21,746 bases of DNA from an uncultured Porphyromonadaceae bacterium (GTDB taxonomy: Bacteria > Bacteroidota > Bacteroidia > Bacteroidales > Muribaculaceae). How positions within the stretch are numbered: the stretch's first letter is position 1; each line of letters starts with the position of its first letter. The position numbers were made by a program, and so were the translations under genes. The notes under the pieces were generated by a model that saw only the letters and a list, made by a program, of their open reading frames with translations, did not search any database and was not told where the DNA came from. Of the stretch, positions 15,544-21,746 are shown piece by piece. The stretch covers positions 1 through 21,746 of the forward strand of contig CAMWLX010000013.1 of NCBI GenBank assembly GCA_947175225.1. Reading direction: 5' to 3'.

Positions 15544-16589
15544 TCAGCTATTTTCTATTATCCAGGAGTCGAGGTTATTGGTGGCTGAAGAGATCGCAGC
15601 CTCCATGTTAGGGAGACCGAGACTGTAAGATTTTCTTTCTTTTGAGTAGGACTTTATAGTCACAAATCCGCTCTCAAAGAGAAGGGAAACCGGATTGTTG
15701 AGATAGGATTCTAATAATTGTCGATTTCTCTTGACTTCAATGTTCTCAATATGCTGAATGGATTATAAAGATCAGGACATTTCTTGGAAAAATGATAGCC
15801 GTCATAGTTTTCCTTCAGTTCTGCGAGCATTTCATCAAACTCAATACCCTCTTCTTCCGCAAATTTTTCTATTCCAGCCTTAAAATTATCATGAAGTTCC
15901 TGTTCTGTAATACCGCAGATGGCTCCATAATCGTTAAAGATCGAGATATCTTCCAGATGATTGGCTCCGCTGAAAAGACTTGTTTGACTAAACCTTGAAA
16001 TGCCGGTGATAAAAACAAAATAGATACTCTGATCCTCATTTTTGAGTACAGAAAAAAGTGATTTCAATGTCTGACGATAATATGAGTTAAATTCCTCTTT
16101 CTCTGGTTCGAGGGTTGAGAGAAGAAGAGCATCGTATTCATCAACAAGTATTGCTACATTTTGACCGGTCTTTTCTTTTGCTTGTCTAATTATGGAGGCA
16201 AATCTATCGGTGAAGTCTCCTAATATGTATTTTACTTCATATTTTCTCTCATAATCTGATAGAGTGGCATTGAGATATTTGTCTAGATTTTCTTTTTCAG
16301 TAGGTCGGATTGCATTGAAGGAGAACTTGATGACAGGTTTTGGAGTCCAATCGACATCGTCGGTGTCAAGGGCGAGTCCTTTGAAGAGGTCGCGGCGACC
16401 CTCAAAATATGCTTCAAGAGTCGTAAGAAAAAGACTTTTCCCGAAGCGACGAGGACGACTCAGGAAATAGTATTTGCCTGTATCTATCATTTTTCTGACA
16501 TACATCGTCTTGTCAACATACACATAACCTCCGGTGATTATTTCGGAGAAACTCTGTATTCCAACTGGATATTTGATTTCATGTGTCAT
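15544..16589 (-). pseudogene. DUF1703-type AAA-ATPase, broken and truncated
   Basis: The first 292 residues match the N-terminal AAA-ATPase-like domain of the DUF1703 family: SRPRRFGKS (44-52) is the Walker A loop and VAILVDEYDALLL (145-157) the Walker B. The frame stops at 15711 just after NPFSILRTLKSREIDNY, where intact members continue. In a different frame, directly after the stop, comes LLESYLNNPVSLLFESGFV and YSLGLPNMEA, a block that belongs some 70 residues further along in the family, ending at TGA 15544. So an internal stretch was lost with a frameshift, and the C-terminal PD-(D/E)XK nuclease domain is missing. Intact proteins are about 500-580 residues; their role is uncertain and they occur in many paralogous copies. 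The promoter is still present. Confidence 0.82.
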
Positions 16590-16615
16590 AACATACCATC
16601 TTTCTTTTGAAAATC

Positions 16616-16623
16616 CAAAGTTA
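16616..16623 (-). promoter_or_regulatory. promoter of the DUF1703 pseudogene, TAACTTTG
   Basis: The minus strand reads GTAACTTTGG, matching TAnnTTTG, 27 bases upstream of the ATG at 16589. Confidence 0.55.
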
Positions 16624-16754
16624 CAAAAAAAATAGCCTCAATGCAAGTTTATACTCTACATTCGCAGACAATTCCCGCAGCAAAAATTCCAACAAGAAGT
16701 GCAATGGCATTTTCGATGCGTCAGCCACCATATTTTTCCCCCGCGTAGGGTGGA

Positions 16755-17183
16755 ATGCTTTCGGTGGGGATGGGGCATCATGGAAGACTCAGCCCCTCCC
16801 CACCCATACTGTTGCTTGCCATCTGCAACTTTGATCTCAATAAGTTAGAGCTTGTCATCAGAGATTTGTATGGTTCCTCACGATCAATTAAGCGAGTCAT
16901 GGACTCATATCGCCCCATACTGGCTAATCTCAAAGAAACCATTCCAAATCCACTATCAGATCCCGAGTTCACTGAAATCCGGAGAAGGCTTCAATATATG
17001 CTGGCAAAGACATTCGAAGTCAAAGACAGTTCATCTGCAGACTTGACACACATATATTACTCTCGAAAGTCAAACCAAAATCATGAAGGAGTCGTAAATT
17101 CTCTTCAAACTAAAGCTCACGGTTATGATCCTATGTGCATTTTCAACATACCATTCGTTACAGTTCCTTCCCTTCCTGAATAA
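16755..17183 (+). CDS. hypothetical protein or gene remnant, start uncertain
   Basis: An open frame of 142 codons. The first ~27 residues are encoded by the GC-rich hairpin region and look unnatural, while the part from about 16830 on is protein-like (FDLNKLELVIRDLYGSS, FTEIRRRLQYMLAKTFEV). An internal ATG at 16899 would give a 94-residue protein. No family was recognised and no promoter or ribosome-binding site was found. It may be the tail of a disrupted gene. Confidence 0.3.
   Translation: MLSVGMGHHGRLSPSPPILLLAICNFDLNKLELVIRDLYGSSRSIKRVMDSYRPILANLKETIPNPLSDPEFTEIRRRLQYMLAKTFEVKDSSSADLTHIYYSRKSNQNHEGVVNSLQTKAHGYDPMCIFNIPFVTVPSLPE
16763..16804. other. strong GC-rich hairpin
   Basis: GGTGGGGATGGGGC (16763-16776) pairs with GCCCCTCCCCACC (16792-16804) over 13 base pairs with a single bulged T and a 15-nt loop. 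It is much richer in GC than its surroundings and has no T run on either strand, so it is not an ordinary terminator. Confidence 0.8.
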
Positions 17184-17255
17184 GTCCAGTGAGCATAACA
17201 ACAAATGAAATCTAAACTGGACAAAATGAACTCAGGAAGATTGAGAGAAATTTCT

Positions 17256-17263
17256 TAACTTTG
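17256..17263 (+). promoter_or_regulatory. promoter-like element TAACTTTG with no gene close behind
   Basis: TAACTTTGCA matches TAnnTTTG. It lies about 100 bases upstream of a better promoter, and no coding sequence starts between them. Apart from these elements 17184-17336 shows nothing I can name. Confidence 0.35.
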
Positions 17264-17336
17264 CAATCGCAGAGGCCCAAGGAGTGCTTCCCAGAAAGGG
17301 AATACACTCTGAATTGAAATATTATTTGACATATTT

Positions 17337-17368
17337 TTTGGATAATCAAGAAATATTCATTAATTTTG
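17337..17368 (+). promoter_or_regulatory. Bacteroidetes promoter of the LRR gene (TTTG, 20 nt, TAATTTTG)
   Basis: TTTG at 17337-17340, a 20-nt gap and TAATTTTG at 17361-17368 give the full -33/-7 pair with near-standard spacing, the best promoter match in the window. Transcription should begin near 17375, leaving about 350 nt of leader before the preferred ATG at 17728. Confidence 0.7.
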
Positions 17369-17411
17369 CAATGTTGGAGATGGAGGCTGTTTATTAAGTC
17401 AACATCACTAG

Positions 17412-17451
17412 CAAGACATATAAAAAGGCGTTTACTCACGTCTTGTTTTTT
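17412..17451 (+). terminator. terminator-like hairpin with T6 in the LRR gene leader
   Basis: CAAGAC (17412-17417) pairs with GTCTTG (17440-17445) around a 22-nt loop in which TAAA and TTTA may also pair. It is followed at once by TTTTTT (17446-17451). It lies about 40-75 nt after the predicted transcription start and far before the coding region, so it would yield a ~75-nt RNA or act as an attenuator. The stem is only 6 bp, so the strength is uncertain. Confidence 0.5.
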
Positions 17452-17727
17452 ACTCTTCAGAACTTCGCAACTTCTCAGGTATCGTCAAGAATGAGGCAAC
17501 GGTAGATGCTCATCGGTATGTACGCCGTATCTGGTGGCACAGACTTCTTGAGAAGCCTATGCCTATATAGGTGCTACATATTCGCGTGGGCCTCTGCGTG
17601 TTGCTCGTTCAACGATACCGGGCAATGCGAAGGCCTTGAAGAGTGGAACGGGCAACAGTATCGGCACCACGCTTTTTGTATATACAGGTCCATATTGGTG
17701 TCAGTGGACTGCAATCGTGCAGAGAAA

Positions 17728-19554
17728 ATGGAGTATGACAAAAGTACCGCTCTCCAAGAGTATCCGTTTTTGGACGATAAAATAGCCGGATTTTTAACCC
17801 GGCTTATTTCCGATTTGCCTGTTCCGGTAGGAAACGACCTTAAATCAGCATTGGAAAGTCCAAGTCTTACTATACCTACAGTTGCTCAACAATCGAGAAG
17901 CTATGTAATTATTGCATGTAGCGGTAACGCGAATCCAACCTATAATGAAATAATATTGCGAAACAGCACTGTATCCATCAATCTTAAGCCCGGGATAAAC
18001 ATTCTCACGGTAGAACAATATCCAGACCTTAAATATGGATTTCATCCAACGATGGTTCGCCGCGGTATGCTCCCTAACGAGAACTGCCAGGCGGTGATTG
18101 AAGTTGACCTCAGCCACTTCGATACCTCTGAAGTAGAAAGTACAGAAAGCATGTTTGACGATATGTTTGCTCTAAGAAAAGTGAACCTCTCAAACGTGAA
18201 GTTCTGTAACGTCCGCAAGATGGACAATATGTTTGCACGGTGCTTTTCGTTGAAAGAGATTGTCATTAATGACATACGCACATTCAAATCTGATGTGCTT
18301 ACATCTGCAAATGGTATGTTCTTATCTACCGCTTCCATCAGATCATTAGGACTGGGAAATTTCGGCGGATCTAAGTTGAAAGAAATCATTTGGATGTTTG
18401 CCTCCATGGATTCTTTGGAAGAACTTGACCTTTCTGGCTGGGATGTTAGAGGTAAAAGAATTGGCACCAATGATGAACCTCTATTTCATGGCTGCGGAAA
18501 TTTAAAGAAAATCTATATGTTCGGTTGTAATGATTACACTGTCAAGAAAGTCCGGCAAGAACTGGAATCATCTGCAGGAGTGCCTAATAATGTAAAAATA
18601 AGACGTATTGTTTTAACAGGAGCAAAAATTATCATGAATGATATATCGAAGAAAAAAGCCATAAATCAATGGCTTGCGTCGAATCCGGGAAAGACGGAAC
18701 GAGACTGGCTGCTGGATGTAAGGTGTACCACTGACACTCAGAGAGAGGCTCTCTTGGAACTACTTGAGTGCTGCGATGCCTGCGGAATGAAGTATGAAGT
18801 CTGCCATGAGGTAGATTTGGATGAGGTGTACTCAAATCTCATAGCATCTGATTCGTACTTACAAGAGATTCTTGAACTGAGAGTTATGGAGAAATACAAT
18901 AACTTTAACGGTTATTGTGCAGAAGTTTTCGAGGATGATGGCATTGAATATATCCAACATCATACCTTCGACTTATATTTCCCACATATCGGATGGTACA
19001 TAAATATCGGTTCTGAAATCGAGGATGCTACTATGCCCAGATGGACACAACAAACAGGTCCGACACATTCTGAAAAGACTGGCTTCGTAGAGATTTCAAA
19101 AGCGCATGCATTTATGACAAGATTCCATGAAAAGCTAAACGCTCAATACCGTTTCCCTAAAAGCAGCAAGTTCCCCCACACTGTTGAGGGTTGCTATTAT
19201 GCTTTCTTTCCATGGAATAAAGATGTGGAATCCGAAGTAAAGAAAAGCAGCTTGAATGGGGAAAAACTTCTGTTTAGTTCCGTTGGGCAGTTTTGGGCAA
19301 CTCTGTTCAAAGATAACTTTAATGCAATGAAAAGCTTCCGTAAAGAAAGGTATCTACGTAATCATCCTGATGTAATGGAGAGCAGACTAGCAATGCTCCA
19401 TTCTTTGGTAACAGAGGTACAGAAAGGTCTTGGACTTAATAAAACTGTCAGCCCCACTCAGCTAAACAAGCTTCTTGAAACAGTTGACAATGAACTTTCC
19501 ATTATACATCCTGAATATGAGGAAATTCATCACTTACGTCAAGCATGCCTTTAG
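17728..19554 (+). CDS. leucine-rich repeat protein (DUF285/BspA-like repeats) without signal peptide
   Basis: From the ATG at 17728 the protein has 608 residues. A longer in-frame ATG at 17506 adds 74 residues that look non-coding (Cys- and Tyr-rich, no clean signal peptide) and overlap another open frame, so the shorter start is preferred. Residues about 120-277 contain irregular repeats of the type VDLSHFDTSEVESTESMF, LRKVNLSNV, MDNMFARCFSLKEI and LEELDLSGWDV, as in DUF285/BspA-like proteins. The C-terminal 300 residues (FDLYFPHIGWYINIG, EGCYYAFFPWNKDVESEV, charged helices at the end) were not recognised. Without export signal it should be cytoplasmic, unlike most BspA proteins. The secreted LRR gene follows 77 bases downstream. 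Confidence 0.72.
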   Translation: MEYDKSTALQEYPFLDDKIAGFLTRLISDLPVPVGNDLKSALESPSLTIPTVAQQSRSYVIIACSGNANPTYNEIILRNSTVSINLKPGINILTVEQYPDLKYGFHPTMVRRGMLPNENCQAVIEVDLSHFDTSEVESTESMFDDMFALRKVNLSNVKFCNVRKMDNMFARCFSLKEIVINDIRTFKSDVLTSANGMFLSTASIRSLGLGNFGGSKLKEIIWMFASMDSLEELDLSGWDVRGKRIGTNDEPLFHGCGNLKKIYMFGCNDYTVKKVRQELESSAGVPNNVKIRRIVLTGAKIIMNDISKKKAINQWLASNPGKTERDWLLDVRCTTDTQREALLELLECCDACGMKYEVCHEVDLDEVYSNLIASDSYLQEILELRVMEKYNNFNGYCAEVFEDDGIEYIQHHTFDLYFPHIGWYINIGSEIEDATMPRWTQQTGPTHSEKTGFVEISKAHAFMTRFHEKLNAQYRFPKSSKFPHTVEGCYYAFFPWNKDVESEVKKSSLNGEKLLFSSVGQFWATLFKDNFNAMKSFRKERYLRNHPDVMESRLAMLHSLVTEVQKGLGLNKTVSPTQLNKLLETVDNELSIIHPEYEEIHHLRQACL

Positions 19555-19631
19555 GGTTTGTGGAGTGTATAAATCTATTGATTTCTATCAGCAAGCAAAC
19601 ATATGAATGTAGATATCAACATTAAATCATT

Positions 19632-21089
19632 ATGAGTAATATGAGTAAGACTCCATCCTTCTTAGAATGCATATCATTCAATTTGGTCCTTGTAATACTG
19701 GCCTCAGTACTCCCTCAACGTATGGCAGCCCGTGACATCTATTATCGTTACGGAAGCCATACTATTATTTATGAAGTAATCAGTGAGGAAGCAAGGACTT
19801 GCCAAACAAAAGCAGGTGTTTTCCACGAGAACGGAACAATTACAGAAGGTAACAATGTGGCAGGAACGGTCACTATTCCTGAGAAGATTGAAGACTCTTA
19901 TGGATATATCTTTACGGTTGTAGGGATTGGAGAGTGTTCATTCAGCCACAACACAAGGATAAAAAGTATAAAATTACCAAAATCCGTCAAAAGGATCGGT
20001 CAATGGGCTTTTTCAACATGCTCTCAAATGGAAGAGATAAGTTTACCGGACAGTCTCCAATTGATCTATACGGGGGCTTTTGCAGGGTGCAACAAATTAA
20101 AAAACCTTGAGATACCATTCTCTGTAATCTTTATTAATTCCCGAGCATTCGAATCTTGTTATGATTTGACTAAATTCATATTTCCAAACCATAAACTATT
20201 CGAGGATGAAGAAGATCCGCTCTATAACCTTATTGATGATATTACTTTTTTCAATTGCCGAAACCTAAAAGAAATCATAATTCCACAATCTATAGGTCGC
20301 ATAGGCAATCAAGCATTCCAGTATTGCTATGCTTTAACTTCCATATCTATTCCAAATTCAGTAAGTTTCATCGGACGTAATGCATTTCAGGATTGTACAT
20401 CTCTATCATCAGTAACCATAGGCAATTCCGTTCAATCTTTTGAAGAAGGATACAACGGCAGTGAAGTTTTTCGTGGGTGTTCAAAATTAAAGGAAATAGT
20501 CTCATTGCCAACAACTCCCCCCTTATACAGTTCTAGTGCTTTTTCGGGAGTGCCTTCTGATGCAGTAGTATATATACCTAAGGGGTCTTTATCTGATTAT
20601 TCCCGAAGTTGGAAGAATTTTAAAAAATTTGTAGAGATAGACGTGCCGAAATACTCAATTGATCAATCTAACCTAACACTTGAGGTAGGAGAAACGAAAA
20701 CTATTTCTGTCAAGAAAACAAAGGTCGGGAAAAATGTTACTGAAGGATGCAGACTAATTACGATAGAACCGGAATCGGGTATCATAACTCTCAATTTAGA
20801 AAGGAATGATAAGGAATCCGAAATAACCATAAACGGCGCAAAACCTGGCACTGGAGTTTTAGAATATTATTTAGAAAACGAATATGGAATCAAATTCCGT
20901 GATTACTGTTATATCACTGTAATTGATGCTGGAAATGGAGTAGACAGCATCATAAGCGATGACCATACTGATGACTCCTCAACAATATACTATGACCTGA
21001 ATGGAAGAGCAATAAATCCGGATAATGTACAATCAGGTATATACATTCGGAAGTGTAACGGTGAAACCAAGAAAATAATAATAAGGTAA
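19632..21089 (+). CDS. secreted BspA-like LRR_5 protein with Ig-like and C-terminal sorting-type domain
   Basis: A 485-residue protein. Residues 1-33 form a signal peptide (hydrophobic FNLVLVILASVLP); ATG codons at 19632 and 19641 are equally possible. From about 90 to 320 it has LRR_5 repeats of the BspA type: IKLPKSVKRIGQWAFSTCS, IIIPQSIGRIGNQAFQYC, ISIPNSVSFIGRNAFQDCT. A bacterial Ig-like region follows (about 340-430; LTLEVGETKTISV). The last 35 residues, YYDLNGRAINPDNVQSGIYI then KKIIIR, resemble a type IX secretion C-terminal sorting domain. A cell-surface adhesion or binding role is usual for the family. It probably belongs to one transcript with the upstream LRR gene. Confidence 0.87.
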   Translation: MSNMSKTPSFLECISFNLVLVILASVLPQRMAARDIYYRYGSHTIIYEVISEEARTCQTKAGVFHENGTITEGNNVAGTVTIPEKIEDSYGYIFTVVGIGECSFSHNTRIKSIKLPKSVKRIGQWAFSTCSQMEEISLPDSLQLIYTGAFAGCNKLKNLEIPFSVIFINSRAFESCYDLTKFIFPNHKLFEDEEDPLYNLIDDITFFNCRNLKEIIIPQSIGRIGNQAFQYCYALTSISIPNSVSFIGRNAFQDCTSLSSVTIGNSVQSFEEGYNGSEVFRGCSKLKEIVSLPTTPPLYSSSAFSGVPSDAVVYIPKGSLSDYSRSWKNFKKFVEIDVPKYSIDQSNLTLEVGETKTISVKKTKVGKNVTEGCRLITIEPESGIITLNLERNDKESEITINGAKPGTGVLEYYLENEYGIKFRDYCYITVIDAGNGVDSIISDDHTDDSSTIYYDLNGRAINPDNVQSGIYIRKCNGETKKIIIR

Positions 21090-21100
21090 CAGATGGCCCA

Positions 21101-21129
21101 GACTCCCTGACCTACAGTCAGATGGAGTC
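21101..21129 (+). terminator. hairpin after the BspA-like gene
   Basis: GACTCC pairs with GGAGTC and an inner TGAC pairs with GTCA around a 5-nt loop, with a small asymmetric bulge. It begins 12 bases after the stop. The following tail is only moderately T-rich (ATTTCTTC after seven bases). Confidence 0.45.
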
Positions 21130-21210
21130 CGAGGCATTTCTTCATCAGGATAATTATCAGTTTTTGTTGGTTCATTTTGTCCATTGCTGGCAAGATTCAT
21201 TAAAATACGT

Positions 21211-21218
21211 TAACTTTG
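21211..21218 (+). promoter_or_regulatory. promoter of the HTH gene, TAACTTTG
   Basis: TTAACTTTGCG matches TAnnTTTG, 28 bases upstream of the ATG at 21247. It shows that the HTH gene can be transcribed separately from the LRR pair. Confidence 0.6.
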
Positions 21219-21246
21219 CGAAATAATTATCAAAAAAATAAATATC

Positions 21247-21746
21247 ATGTTATCGCAAACCATTCAAGATAAGATTCTTGCGAAGTATGGCAAAGAAACC
21301 ATTTATTCTGCAGATTGCGCACCTTTAGCAGACGAGATCGGCATCAGCGAGACAACAGTCAAGCGGATGTTCGGTCTTGTCGGCAAGGATTCTCCGGAAC
21401 GTAACCGTACGCCCCACAACAGCACTATGGACATAGTAGCGAAATGGCTCGGATATAATTCCTATAAAGAGCTATTGCAGGAAATAGGCGAGGGTGATTT
21501 TTCTTCTGAATTTACATCTTTGCAAAAAATTGAGACAAAGGACCTCACGGTTGGGACACAAATCCAAATTCGTTATGAGCCAGCCAGAGTCATCGTGATG
21601 ACATATCTTGGGGAGGGAGAGTTCCTGGTGAATGAGTCAAAGAACAGCAAACTACTGAAAGGAGACAGAATCAGTCTTACCAGCCTTATTATAAGACATG
21701 AGATGATAGTCAGCGAAGTGGTCAGAGACGGGCGCAGCCTTGGCGG
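21247..21746 (+). CDS. helix-turn-helix DNA-binding protein, C-terminus outside window
   Basis: An ATG at 21247 opens a frame that runs to the right edge (166 codons). Residues about 24-45 read CAPLADEIGISETTVKRMFG, a helix-turn-helix with the recognition helix ETTVKRMF. The segment TMDIVAKWLGYNSYKELL repeats the style of a small HTH/helical bundle. The second half is beta-rich (VGTQIQIRYEPARVIVMTYL, GEFLVNESKNSKLLKGDRI) and may be a sensor or dimerisation domain of a small regulator family common in gut Bacteroidales; I do not know its ligand. It lies directly after the LRR genes on the same strand but has its own promoter. Confidence 0.72.
   Translation, partial: MLSQTIQDKILAKYGKETIYSADCAPLADEIGISETTVKRMFGLVGKDSPERNRTPHNSTMDIVAKWLGYNSYKELLQEIGEGDFSSEFTSLQKIETKDLTVGTQIQIRYEPARVIVMTYLGEGEFLVNESKNSKLLKGDRISLTSLIIRHEMIVSEVVRDGRSLG

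Noticed and set aside
17506..17727. Use of the ATG at 17506 as the start of the LRR protein
   Set aside because: The added 74 residues are rich in Cys and Tyr, do not form a normal signal peptide, and overlap another protein-like frame. The ATG at 17728 begins a natural-looking soluble protein.
17217..21182. Inverted repeat TGGACAAAATGAAC flanking the two LRR genes (at 17217 and, reversed, near 21169), as for an invertible or mobile segment
   Set aside because: The match is only 14 bases, does not extend on either side, and a match of this length is expected by chance in a window of this size. No recombinase is nearby.

Overview
The window looks like a chromosomal stretch of a gut-type Bacteroidales bacterium, most likely Muribaculaceae or a close relative. 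The evidence is the gene families (DUF4421 barrel, paired WxcM/FdtA-like cupins, BspA-type leucine-rich repeat proteins with a T9SS-like C-terminus, DUF1703 ATPase, two-gene tatA-tatC) and repeated Bacteroidetes-type promoter elements (TAnnTTTG). Family assignments come from reading the translated sequence; no database search was run.

Region 1 (1-2377, minus strand) is the distal part of a surface-polysaccharide operon: two tandem FdtA-like sugar ketoisomerase cupins, a GNAT/FemAB-like acyltransferase and an MBOAT O-acyltransferase that runs off the left edge. It is separated by an intrinsic terminator from region 2.

Region 2 (2454-10448) is mostly housekeeping. On the minus strand are hpf, an FdtB-like aminotransferase and mltG (overlapping by ATGA), then DUF4421 and pnp. 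pnp has its own promoter, and a strong hairpin with a U tract lies between that promoter and the start codon. A small lipoprotein gene (plus strand) converges on tatA-tatC. The FdtB-like gene is separated from the FdtA-like pair by three unrelated genes, so the amino-sugar pathway seems split around a housekeeping block.

Region 3 (10454-13832) holds a large secreted PcRGLX/YetA-like pectin-degrading enzyme with an N-terminal DUF6250-like domain, with a 9-bp tandem array between it and tatA.

Region 4 (13889-21746) is accessory and partly decayed. It has a two-gene lysis-like module (GH108 muramidase plus a lipoprotein with a C-terminal membrane helix, resembling a unimolecular spanin), a 600-bp non-genic stretch with a 32-bp tandem repeat and a broken reading frame, a DUF1703 ATPase pseudogene, and a very GC-rich hairpin. 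These are followed by a leucine-rich repeat gene with no signal peptide and a ~350-nt leader carrying a terminator-like hairpin, a secreted BspA-like protein, and the start of an HTH regulator. The two LRR genes and the regulator are co-oriented and may form a recurring surface or accessory module.

The best candidates for something new are the stand-alone lysis pair, the LRR gene with its structured leader, and the pnp leader hairpin.
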